Part shown: piece after piece, positions 31,508 to 39,049 of the stretch
Layout of the letters: every line of letters starts with the position of its first letter
Position numbering within the stretch: the stretch's first letter is position 1
DNA from: Streptomyces silvae
Lineage (GTDB): Bacteria > Actinomycetota > Actinomycetes > Streptomycetales > Streptomycetaceae
NCBI RefSeq assembly: GCF_016745505.1
Contig: NZ_JAERUC010000147.1
Span: forward strand, 1 to 64,000
Length of the DNA stretch: 64,000 nt
Direction of reading: 5' to 3'
Translations under genes and position numbers: made by a program
Notes under the pieces: model-generated
The model's input: only the letters and a program-made list of their open reading frames with translations
What the model was told of the DNA's origin: nothing
The model's database searches: none

Positions 31508-33040
31508 ATGGCTCATCTGGCATCCAGACGGACCCGCGTACTCACGCTGCCCGTCGGACTCGCGCTCACGGCCTCGCTCGGCTTCCTCCCGACGGGTACC
31601 GCGGCCGCGGCACCCGCGGACGAGCCGGCGGCGGCGGTCTCCGCGGACGGCCCCAAGCTGTCGTACGTCGTGAACACACGGACGGGTCACGGCACCGTCG
31701 CCCAGGTACGCAAGGCGATATCCGCGGCAGGCGGGACCGTCGTGACGTCGTACGACAAGATAGGCGTCGTCGTCGTCCACTCGCAGAACCCGGACTTCGG
31801 GAAGACGATCCGCAAGGCCAAGGGCGTCCAGTCGGCGGGCGCCACGCGCACCAGCCCGATCCTCCCGCAGGCGACGAAGGACATCGGGGTCGAGCAGCCC
31901 CTCACCGCCGCCGAGGCGCGGGCGGCGTCGAAGGACGCGGTGGCGGGCCAGGACCCGCTGGAGCCCCTGCAGTGGGACCTGCCCGCGATCAAGGCGGACA
32001 AGGCGCACAAGAAGTCGCTCGGCAGCAGCAAGGTCACCGTCGGCGTCATCGACACCGGTGTGGACGACACGCACCCGGACCTGGCCCCGAACTTCGACCG
32101 CAAGGCCTCGGTGAACTGTGTGTCCGGCGCCCCGGACACCACGGACGGCGCCTGGCGGCCCGCGGCCGGTGAGAGCGACCACGGCACGCACGTCGCCGGC
32201 ACCATAGCCGCGGCGAAGAACGGCACCGGCGTCACGGGCGTCGCGCCGGGCGTGAAGGTCTCCGGCATCAAGGTGTCCACGCCGGCCGGCTACTTCTACA
32301 CCGAGGCCGTCGTCTGCGGCTTCGTCTGGGCCGCCGAGCACGGCGTCGACGTGACGAACAGCAGCTACTACACCGACCCGTGGCTGTTCAACTGCAAGAA
32401 CGACCCCGACCAGGGCGCCCTGGTCGAGGCCGTCACCCGCGCCACCCGCTACGCGGAGGGCAAGGGCGTCGTCAACGTCGCCGCGGCCGGCAACTCCGAC
32501 CACGACCTGGCCCTCGACGCCATCGAGGACACCACGAGCCCCAACGACTCGACGACGGTCACCCGTACGGTCGACCCGAGCGCCTGCCCCGACATCCCGA
32601 CCATGCTCCCGGGTGTCGTGACGGTCTCCGCGACCGGTGCGAAGAACCTCAAGTCGTCCTACTCGAACTACGGTCTCGGGGTCATCGACGTGGCCGCCCC
32701 CGGCGGTGACTCGACGCGCTACCAGGCCCCCGACGCCCCGGCGGACAACGGTCTGATCCTGTCCACGCTGCCCGGCGGCGGATTCGGCTACAAGGCCGGT
32801 ACGTCGATGGCGTCCCCGCACGTCGCGGGAGTCGCGGCCCTGATCAAGTCGACCCACCCGCACGCCTCGGCGGCCGTGGTGAAGGCGCTGCTGACCCTCC
32901 AGGCCGACGCCACCGCGTGCGGTGCGCCGTACGACATCGACGGTGACGGCACCGTCGACGCGGTCTGCCAGGGCGGCAAGCAGTACAACGGCTTCTACGG
33001 AGCCGGTGTCGTGGACGCGCTGGACGCCGTCCGCTGGTAG
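31508..33040 (+). CDS. Secreted S8-family (subtilisin-like) serine protease
   Basis: The 510-residue preproprotein has a signal peptide (about 1-35), a propeptide with inhibitor-like fold (about 50-115) and an S8 catalytic domain. The triad is visible: Asp182 in VGVIDTGVDD, His225 in SDHGTHVAG, and Ser in GTSMASPHVAG near residue 435. The oxyanion Asn is in AAAGNSD. The C-terminus ends shortly after the fold, so no sortase or binding domain is present and the enzyme should be released. TGGAGAA precedes the ATG. Confidence 0.93.
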   Translation: MAHLASRRTRVLTLPVGLALTASLGFLPTGTAAAAPADEPAAAVSADGPKLSYVVNTRTGHGTVAQVRKAISAAGGTVVTSYDKIGVVVVHSQNPDFGKTIRKAKGVQSAGATRTSPILPQATKDIGVEQPLTAAEARAASKDAVAGQDPLEPLQWDLPAIKADKAHKKSLGSSKVTVGVIDTGVDDTHPDLAPNFDRKASVNCVSGAPDTTDGAWRPAAGESDHGTHVAGTIAAAKNGTGVTGVAPGVKVSGIKVSTPAGYFYTEAVVCGFVWAAEHGVDVTNSSYYTDPWLFNCKNDPDQGALVEAVTRATRYAEGKGVVNVAAAGNSDHDLALDAIEDTTSPNDSTTVTRTVDPSACPDIPTMLPGVVTVSATGAKNLKSSYSNYGLGVIDVAAPGGDSTRYQAPDAPADNGLILSTLPGGGFGYKAGTSMASPHVAGVAALIKSTHPHASAAVVKALLTLQADATACGAPYDIDGDGTVDAVCQGGKQYNGFYGAGVVDALDAVRW

Positions 33041-33059
33041 GTGACCATCCAGGCATGAC

Positions 33060-33094
33060 GGAGGGGCCGGGGACGCGCTGTCCCCGGCCCCTTC
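33060..33094. terminator. Bidirectional terminator after the protease gene
   Basis: A 15-bp stem with one wobble (33060-33074 with 33080-33094) and a 5-nt loop lies between convergent genes ending at 33040 and 33111. Confidence 0.85.
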
Positions 33095-33110
33095 CTCATG
33101 GGTCGTACGT

Positions 33111-34154
33111 CTACGGCGTGATCAGGACCTTGAGCGCCGTGCGCTCGTCCATCGCCTTGTAGCCGCCCGGCACCCCGTCGAGCCCGACCGACAGGTCGAA
33201 GACCGGCGACGGGTCGATCGTGCCGTCCAGCACGTCGGGGAGCAGCTCCGGGATGTACGTACGCACGGGGGCGACGCCGCCGCGCAGCGCGATGTTCCGG
33301 TCGAACATGTCGCCGAGGTCGATGCCGGTGCCGCTGCCGTGCGGGACGCCGACGTAACCGATGGAGCCGCCGTCGCGGACGATGCCGATGGCCGTGCGCA
33401 TCGACTGCTCGGTGCCGACCGCCTCGATCACCCCGTGGGCGCCCTCCCCCCGGGTCAGCTCCCGGACGGCCGCGAGCGCCGCCTCGCCGCGCTCGGCGAC
33501 GACGTCGGTGGCGCCGAAGGCACGGGCGATGTCGGTACGGGCCTGGTGCCGGCCCAGGGCGATGATCCGTTCGGCGCCGAGCCGCTTGGCCGCCATGACG
33601 CCGCAGAGGCCGACCGCGCCGTCACCGACGACGGCGACGGTGCTTCCGGGCTTGACGGCGGCGCCGAGCGCGGCGTGGTGGCCGGTGCCCAGGACGTCGG
33701 AGAGGGCCAGGAGCGCGGTGAGCAGCCGGTCGTCGGACGCGGCCGCCGCCGGGAGCCTGACCAGGGTGCCGTCGGCGAACGGCACCCGGACGGCCTCGCC
33801 CTGACCGCCGTCGGAGCCGACCGAACCCCAGAAGCCGCCCTGGGGGCAGGAGGTGGTGAGCCCCTCGGCGCAGTACGTGCAGGTGCCGTCGGACCAGACG
33901 AAGGGCGCGACGACGAGGTCGCCGACGGCGAAGCCCTTGACGCCGGGGCCGGCCTCCTCGACGACGCCGAGGAATTCGTGGCCGATGCGCTGGCCCGGCT
34001 GCCGGGCCGATTCGCCGCGGTAGGCCCACAGGTCACTGCCGCAGATGCAGGCCCGCAGGACCCGCAGGACCACGTCGGTGGGCTGCTGGACCGTGGCGTC
34101 GGGCACCTCCTCCACACGGATGTCGTGGGGGGCATGGATCACGGTGGCGCGCAT
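33111..34154 (-). CDS. Zinc-dependent alcohol dehydrogenase family protein
   Basis: The 347-residue MDR-superfamily enzyme has catalytic zinc ligands at CGSD (about 38) and GHE (about 58-60), and the NAD(P) motif GDGAVG (about 176). The structural-zinc loop reads DGTCTYCAEGLTTSC. It keeps a C-x2-C-x7-C pattern, but the first of the usual four cysteines is Asp, so zinc binding there may be altered. Substrate unknown. It is transcribed alone from an ATG at 34154. Confidence 0.9.
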   Translation of the reverse strand: MRATVIHAPHDIRVEEVPDATVQQPTDVVLRVLRACICGSDLWAYRGESARQPGQRIGHEFLGVVEEAGPGVKGFAVGDLVVAPFVWSDGTCTYCAEGLTTSCPQGGFWGSVGSDGGQGEAVRVPFADGTLVRLPAAAASDDRLLTALLALSDVLGTGHHAALGAAVKPGSTVAVVGDGAVGLCGVMAAKRLGAERIIALGRHQARTDIARAFGATDVVAERGEAALAAVRELTRGEGAHGVIEAVGTEQSMRTAIGIVRDGGSIGYVGVPHGSGTGIDLGDMFDRNIALRGGVAPVRTYIPELLPDVLDGTIDPSPVFDLSVGLDGVPGGYKAMDERTALKVLITP

Positions 34155-34175
34155 GCGTGGGGGTCCTCGCTCGTC

Positions 34176-34856
34176 TCAGATTCTGATACTCCCCTCACGG
34201 TACGCCCCGGGGGCGGCGCCGGTGGAATCCGCTGTTCCCCCGAGCACCCCCCGGGTGAGCAGGTACTGCGCGGCCAGATAGGTCAGCATGATCCAGAAAT
34301 CGTGGGCGGGGAGCTGCGGCCGGTCGGCGATGCCGGTGGCGATGAGCGCGTCGGAGAGCAGGAAAAGCGCGCCGCCGGCGGCGGCATACCGCCCGAGGGC
34401 GCCGGCCCGCCAGGCCATGGCGGCGAGCAGCAGGCTGTACCCGGTCAGCGGGACCTTCAGCTCGGCGGGGAGTCCGGGCCACAGGTGGACGAGGAACGCC
34501 ACCAGCGCGGCGGCGTACAGAAGTCCGGCGGCCGGCCGGAGCCGGGCGCGGCCGAAGAGCACGAGGTAGCAGACGTGGCCCGCGGCGAAGCAGGCCATCC
34601 CGGCGAGGAAGGCGGCGTCCGAGCCGGGCATCAGCAGGACGTCCCCGCCCCAGCCGAACAGCAGGGCGGCGACGAGCAGCCGGGGGCCGCCGCGCGCCGC
34701 CGCGGTGGCGGCGAGCAGGGGCATCAGCAGCGGCTTGGCGACGAGGTGCGCGGTGTGGAGCCCGGCCAGGAGTCCGGCCAGGTCCACGACGGCCACGGCG
34801 AGGAAGGCGACGAACAGCGGGCGCACGAGCCGGGGCGCACCCGCACGGGGCGTCAT
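34176..34856 (-). CDS. Lysoplasmalogenase (YhhN/TMEM86 family)
   Basis: The 226-residue integral membrane protein has about eight helices. The YhhN-type motifs KPLLMPLL near residue 40, FGWGGDVLLM near residue 68 and LSDALIA near residue 168 supply the conserved acidic and lysine residues. Family enzymes hydrolyse the vinyl-ether bond of lysoplasmalogens to an aldehyde and a glycerophospho compound. The ATG at 34856 overlaps the stop of the hydroxylase gene by 4 nt, so the two are made together, which points to ether-lipid turnover. Confidence 0.87.
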   Translation of the reverse strand: MTPRAGAPRLVRPLFVAFLAVAVVDLAGLLAGLHTAHLVAKPLLMPLLAATAAARGGPRLLVAALLFGWGGDVLLMPGSDAAFLAGMACFAAGHVCYLVLFGRARLRPAAGLLYAAALVAFLVHLWPGLPAELKVPLTGYSLLLAAMAWRAGALGRYAAAGGALFLLSDALIATGIADRPQLPAHDFWIMLTYLAAQYLLTRGVLGGTADSTGAAPGAYREGSIRI

Positions 34857-35749
34857 CCGGTGCGCTCGGTGGCGGCGCGCGGCTGCACGGGCGCGGTCGC
34901 GGGGGCGCCCCCGGGGCGCGAGGGCTGCCAGCCGGGACCGCGGAAGATCCGCCCGGCCCGCTCGCCCCAGCTGGTGGCCGCCCGTACGTCGCGGGCGATG
35001 GCGGCGTACTCGTGGGTGGCGACACGGAACGGGTTGTGGGTGTCGATGTTCTTGGTGAGCCCGAAGACGGGACGCTCGGTCTCGGCGGTGAAGGAGCCGA
35101 AGAGCCGGTCCCAGACGATCAGGATCCCGCCGAAGTTCCGGTCGAGGTACCCGCCCTGGGAGGCGTGGTGGACCCGGTGGTGGGAGGGGGTGTTGAAGAC
35201 GAACTCGAAGGGCCGGGGCAGCTTGCCGACCCGTTCGGTGTGCACCCAGAACTGGTAGACGAGGTTCGCCGATGAGCAGAAGGCGAGTGCGGCCGGGTGG
35301 ACCCCGCAGGCGATGAGGGGCACGTAGAACGGCCAGACGGTCAGCGAGGTCCAGGGCTGCCGCAGCGCCGTCGTGAAGTTGAACTTCCGGCTGGAGTGGT
35401 GGACCACGTGGCAGGCCCAGAGGACCCGGATGACGTGGTGGCCCCGGTGGGACCAGTAGTAGAAGAAGTCCTGGGCGAGCAGCATCAGCAGGACCGTCCA
35501 CCACAGGACGGGGACGCGCAGCGGGGTCAGTTCGTAGACGGCCGCGTAGATGGCGACGATGGGTATCTTCCACAGCAGGTCGAAGACCAGGCTGCCGAGT
35601 CCCATGGTGACGCTGGTGGCGGCGTCCTTGGCGTCGTACCCGGCGGCGTCCTCGTCCGGGTGAAGCCGGTAGGCCACCATTTCGAGGACGGTGAGCAGGA
35701 CGAAGGCGGGGATCGACCACAGCACGACATCGGGCAGGTTCGGCTCCAT
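34853..35749 (-). CDS. Fatty-acid-hydroxylase-superfamily membrane oxygenase, alkylglycerol-monooxygenase-like
   Basis: The 298-residue protein has several membrane helices and the eight-histidine di-iron pattern: H101-RGHH, H114-VVHH, and SHHRVHH at 189-195. Beyond the generic sterol-desaturase family, the stretches HHSSRKFNFTTALRQ, NLVYQFWVHTE, NTPSHHRVHH and GGILIVWDRLFGSF closely resemble animal alkylglycerol monooxygenase (TMEM195), which cleaves glyceryl ethers. It is translationally coupled to a lysoplasmalogenase. A TACGGT box (complement of 35756-35761) ends 6 nt before the ATG, suggesting a leaderless transcript. A plain sterol-desaturase-like role cannot be excluded. Confidence 0.85.
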   Translation of the reverse strand: MEPNLPDVVLWSIPAFVLLTVLEMVAYRLHPDEDAAGYDAKDAATSVTMGLGSLVFDLLWKIPIVAIYAAVYELTPLRVPVLWWTVLLMLLAQDFFYYWSHRGHHVIRVLWACHVVHHSSRKFNFTTALRQPWTSLTVWPFYVPLIACGVHPAALAFCSSANLVYQFWVHTERVGKLPRPFEFVFNTPSHHRVHHASQGGYLDRNFGGILIVWDRLFGSFTAETERPVFGLTKNIDTHNPFRVATHEYAAIARDVRAATSWGERAGRIFRGPGWQPSRPGGAPATAPVQPRAATERTG

Positions 35750-35826
35750 GCGAGCACCGTAGAGGCGCCGGCGGGCTGCCGCTAGACGTTGTTACCCACA
35801 AGTATGCGAGACGCCCTGTCAGCAGC

Positions 35827-35847
35827 CTTTGGCACCTTCTGCCAAAG
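35827..35847. promoter_or_regulatory. Inverted repeat CTTTGGCA-N5-TGCCAAAG upstream of the hydroxylase operon
   Basis: Perfect 8-bp arms (35827-35834 and 35840-35847) with a 5-nt spacer lie about 80-100 nt upstream of the hydroxylase start. The size and symmetry fit a repressor or activator site. A short hairpin is also possible. Confidence 0.45.
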
Positions 35848-35882
35848 AGCGCCCGTCCCGGCTCCCCGGCCCGCCCGGCCAG

Positions 35883-35906
35883 GGGAAGCGGGAACAGGCG
35901 CTTCCC
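35883..35906 (-). terminator. Short terminator hairpin after the VIT1 gene
   Basis: GGGAAGCG (35883-35890) pairs perfectly with 35899-35906 around an 8-nt loop, 22 nt beyond the VIT1-family stop at 35928 on the minus strand. Confidence 0.55.
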
Positions 35907-35927
35907 GTAAGGGAGTTGCCCCGGGCG

Positions 35928-36647
35928 TCAGACCCCCGCCGCCCCCAGCAGCGCCCCCGCCGCGTAGGTCACCCCCATGGCCACCGCTCCCCCGGCCATG
36001 TTCCGCAGCACCGCACGCCCTGCCGGCGCCTCGCCGAGCCGTGCGCTCCACCACCCCGTGAGGGCCAGCGCCGCGAGTACGGAGAGGACGGTGACGGGCA
36101 GCCGCGCCGCGGACGGCGGCAGCACGATCGCCAGGAGCGGCAGCAGCGCGCCCACCGTGAAGGCCAGGAAGCTCGCCCCCGCCGCGTGCCAGGGGTTGGT
36201 CAGCTCGTCCGGGTCGATGCCGAGCTCGACCTCCGCATGGGCGCGCAGCGCGTCGCGCCGGGTGAGCTGGACGGCGGCCTCCCGGGCCAGCCGGTTGCTC
36301 AGCCCCTTCTCCTCCAGCATCCCGGTCAGCTCGGCGAGCTCGGCCTCCGGGGTCTCCTCCAGCTCGCGCTTCTCCGTCGCCAGCGCGGCCTTCTCCGAGT
36401 CGCGCTGGGTGGACACCGACACGTACTCGCCCGCCGCCATCGACATGGATCCCGCGAGCAGCCCCGCCAGGCCGGCCGTCAGCAGGGTGGAGCGGTCCCC
36501 GGTGGCGCCGGCCACACCGACGACGAGGCCCGCGGTGGAGACCACCCCGTCGTTGGCGCCGAGCACCGCGGCCCGGAGCCAGTTGAGCCGGGTGCCGAGC
36601 CCGCCCGGGTGAGGTTCGTCGTGTGTCTGCGCCTGGGTGTCCGTCAC
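35928..36647 (-). CDS. VIT1/CCC1-family iron or manganese transporter
   Basis: The 239-residue protein has five membrane helices and the VIT family opening LNWLRAAVLGANDGVVSTAGLVVGVAGA near residues 21-48. A MAAGEYVSVSTQRD segment is followed by a Glu-rich soluble helical region (about 85-130). In plants and yeast these proteins sequester Fe2+ or Mn2+ in vacuoles; in bacteria they are thought to export iron or manganese across the plasma membrane. It is transcribed alone. Confidence 0.92.
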   Translation of the reverse strand: MTDTQAQTHDEPHPGGLGTRLNWLRAAVLGANDGVVSTAGLVVGVAGATGDRSTLLTAGLAGLLAGSMSMAAGEYVSVSTQRDSEKAALATEKRELEETPEAELAELTGMLEEKGLSNRLAREAAVQLTRRDALRAHAEVELGIDPDELTNPWHAAGASFLAFTVGALLPLLAIVLPPSAARLPVTVLSVLAALALTGWWSARLGEAPAGRAVLRNMAGGAVAMGVTYAAGALLGAAGV

Positions 36648-36807
36648 CCGGGGAGCGTCTCACCGCACCCTCCCCCGGCGCATCCCCGACCCGCGCCGGC
36701 GGCCGTGTCTCCGGCCCCGCCGCCAACTGCTCCGCGTGCCCTCCCGGTTCGCGGCGGAGGGCGCCCGGATGGGCTGCTGTCGGTCCCGGCCCGTATTCTC
36801 TGTGACC

Positions 36808-37809
36808 ATGCTCGACGACCGTCAGACCGCAGCGCCGTGGCCGGCCGCGTATCCCCAGGGGTACGCGGTCGTCGACGTGGAGACCACCGGACTCGCCCGC
36901 GACGACCGGATAGTGTCCGCTGCCGTGTACCGCCTGGACGCGAGAGGCGCCGTCGAGGACCACTGGTACACGCTGGTGAACCCCGAGCGGGATCCCGGCC
37001 CCGTCTGGATCCACGGGCTGACCAGCGATGTCCTGGAGGGCGCGCCGCTCTTCCCCGAGGTGGCGGCGGAGCTGTCCGAGCGGCTCGCCGGGCGGGTGCT
37101 CGTCGCCCACAACGCCGCCTTCGACTGGTCGATGATCGCCCGGGAGTACGCACGGGCGGCGGTGACCGCGCCCGTCGAGCAGCGGCTGTGCACGATCGCG
37201 CTCGCCAAGGAGCTCCGGCTGCCGCTGCCCAACCACAAGCTGGAGTCGCTGGCCGCGCACTTCGGCGTGGTGCAGCAGCGCGCGCACCACGCGCTGGACG
37301 ACGCGCGGGTGCTGGCCGAGGCGTTCCGCCCGAGCCTGCACGCGGCGGCCAGGGACGGGGTGCGGCTGCCGCTCCTGGAGTGCCGCCCGCTGACGGAGTG
37401 GTACGACTCCCCGGTGACCCCGCGCTCCGGCTACCGGCCCGCGCAGGCCCAGGGCAGCTGGCGTCCCTCGCGCAAGCGCCCGGCGTGCCCGTATCCCAAC
37501 CCCGGGCGCTACGAGTCGGACAAACCACTCATGCAGGGCATGCGGGTGGCCTTCTCCGGGGACACCTCGATCGACCGGGAGCTCCTGGAGGACCGCGCCG
37601 TGGAGGCCGGTCTGCACGTGGCGACCAGCGTGTCGCGGCTGACGAGCCTCCTCGTCACCAACGACCCGGACTCGGCGACGTCCAAGACGGTGAAGGCGAA
37701 GTCGTTCGGCACGCCGATCCTGGAGGAGAGCGCCTTCACCCATCTGCTGAGGGACGTGGCCCCGGCCACGGCGGTCGCCGTGCCGAAGCCGTCACCGTCA
37801 TCGGAGTGA
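36808..37809 (+). CDS. DnaQ-like DEDDh 3'-5' exonuclease with C-terminal BRCT domain
   Basis: In this 333-residue protein, residues 18-185 form an RNase-T/DnaQ exonuclease. It has Exo I VVDVETTG (Asp23, Glu25), Exo II HNAAFDW, and Exo III HHALDDARV with the catalytic His. A basic linker (about 205-240) leads to a BRCT-like domain (about 245-320, beginning QGMRVAFSGD). This resembles the proofreading or repair nucleases of actinobacteria. The ATG at 36808 follows TATTCT (36794-36799) by 8 nt, so a nearly leaderless mRNA is likely; a GTG at 36802 is an alternative. Confidence 0.9.
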   Translation: MLDDRQTAAPWPAAYPQGYAVVDVETTGLARDDRIVSAAVYRLDARGAVEDHWYTLVNPERDPGPVWIHGLTSDVLEGAPLFPEVAAELSERLAGRVLVAHNAAFDWSMIAREYARAAVTAPVEQRLCTIALAKELRLPLPNHKLESLAAHFGVVQQRAHHALDDARVLAEAFRPSLHAAARDGVRLPLLECRPLTEWYDSPVTPRSGYRPAQAQGSWRPSRKRPACPYPNPGRYESDKPLMQGMRVAFSGDTSIDRELLEDRAVEAGLHVATSVSRLTSLLVTNDPDSATSKTVKAKSFGTPILEESAFTHLLRDVAPATAVAVPKPSPSSE

Positions 37810-37872
37810 ACCGGGGACGACTCGCCCCGCGCGGGCTCGCCCCCCGCCGCCCGGCGTCCCACCCTGTGGCGC

Positions 37873-38106
37873 ATGGCACGTTGTGAGGTTTGCGGAAACG
37901 ACTACGGGATGTCCTTCGAGGTGCACGCGCAGGGCGCGGTGCACGTCTTCGACTGCTTCTCCTGCGCCATTCACCGCATGGCGCCCATCTGTGAGCACTG
38001 CCGGGTCCAGGTCATCGGCCAGGGCGTCGAGGTCGGCGGCCACTGGTACTGCGGCGGCCACTGCGCCCGCGCCGAGGGAAGGACGGGCATCGTGGACAAA
38101 GTATGA
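37873..38106 (+). CDS. Small cysteine-rich metal-binding protein (metallothionein-like)
   Basis: This 77-residue protein is rich in Cys and His: CEVCGN at the start, DCFSCAIH near 28-33, CEHC near 40, and HWYCGGHC near 57. The pattern suggests two zinc sites. It matches a conserved streptomycete family often labelled prokaryotic metallothionein, although the regular spacing looks more like a structural zinc ribbon. The ribosome site is poor and the ATG at 37873 is chosen from the family start MARCEVCGNDY. Function unknown. Confidence 0.8.
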   Translation: MARCEVCGNDYGMSFEVHAQGAVHVFDCFSCAIHRMAPICEHCRVQVIGQGVEVGGHWYCGGHCARAEGRTGIVDKV

Positions 38107-38143
38107 CGGGCCCACCCGTCCGCACGGGGACCCCTCCGTGCCG

Positions 38144-38177
38144 CACCCCATGACCCCGGTTGTACGGTCATGGGGTG
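38144..38177 (+). promoter_or_regulatory. 12-bp hairpin covering the SURF1 start codon
   Basis: CACCCCATGACC (38144-38155) pairs exactly with 38166-38177 around a 10-nt loop. The right arm includes the GTG start of SURF1 (38175-38177) and overlaps a TACGGT -10-like box (38163-38168). It may be an operator, or the terminator of the preceding gene. If transcription starts upstream, it would be a structure hiding the start codon. Confidence 0.55.
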
Positions 38178-38975
38178 TACCGCTTCCTGTTGACCCGGCA
38201 GTGGGTGATCCTCACCCTCCTCGTCCTCGCCATGATTCCCACGATGGTGGAGCTGGGTTTCTGGCAGCTGCACCGGCATGAACACCGGGTCGAGCAGAAC
38301 GCGCTGATCACCCGGAACCTGGAGGCGGCGCCGGTCTCCGTCACCCGCCTCACCTCCCCCGGGCACACCGTCCCGCGCTCCGACTACTGGCGCGCCGTGA
38401 AGGCCACCGGGACGTTCGACACCGAGCACGAGGTCGTCGTACGCCGCCGTACCTCGCAGGACGAGCGCATCGGCGTCCTGGTCCTGACCCCGCTGAACCT
38501 CAAGGGCGGCGGCACCGTCCTGGTGAACCGCGGCTGGGTCCCGGCCGCGGAGGACCAGCAGGCCTTCCCCGAGGTCCCCGCCCCGCCGCGCGGCGAGGTC
38601 ACCGTCACGGGCCGGCTCAAGGCGGACGAGACGACGAGCGCCAGCGGGATCAAGGACCTCGAAGGGCTGCCCGACCGCCAGGTGATGCTGATCAACAGCT
38701 CCCAGCAGTCGCACCTGCTCGGCCGCCCCGTCCTCGGCGGGTACGTCGAGCTGACCGCCCCCGAACCGGCCGACGGCAGCCCCGAGACGATCGCCGCCCC
38801 CGACGACAGCTCCATCGGCCCGCACATGGCGTACGCCGTCCAGTGGTGGCTCTTCGCCGCCGGCGTCCCCGTCGGCTGGGTGATTCTCGTACGCCGGGAG
38901 AAGCGCGACCGCGAGGAGGCCGCCGCCGACCAGGACGGGGACACGGCGGCGAAGCCGGAGCCGGCGACCGCGTAG
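38175..38975 (+). CDS. SURF1-family cytochrome oxidase assembly protein
   Basis: The 266-residue protein has two membrane helices, one near the N-terminus (about 9-25) and one near the C-terminus (about 223-240), with a large external domain between. SURF1 signatures are GFWQLHRHEHR at 22-32, VLVNRGWVP in the middle, and PHMAYAVQWWLFA before the last helix. It helps insert heme or assemble the aa3-type cytochrome c oxidase. The GTG at 38175 was chosen because MYRFLLTRQW is the family start; a GTG at 38160 is also in frame. A charged tail ends the protein. Confidence 0.9.
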   Translation: MYRFLLTRQWVILTLLVLAMIPTMVELGFWQLHRHEHRVEQNALITRNLEAAPVSVTRLTSPGHTVPRSDYWRAVKATGTFDTEHEVVVRRRTSQDERIGVLVLTPLNLKGGGTVLVNRGWVPAAEDQQAFPEVPAPPRGEVTVTGRLKADETTSASGIKDLEGLPDRQVMLINSSQQSHLLGRPVLGGYVELTAPEPADGSPETIAAPDDSSIGPHMAYAVQWWLFAAGVPVGWVILVRREKRDREEAAADQDGDTAAKPEPATA

Positions 38976-39049
38976 GCCCGGGGCGGCGCCGTTCTGTTCG
39001 TACGGCTTCGGCTGCTTAACGGGGCTCAGGTTCGGGAAGACGCCAGAGC

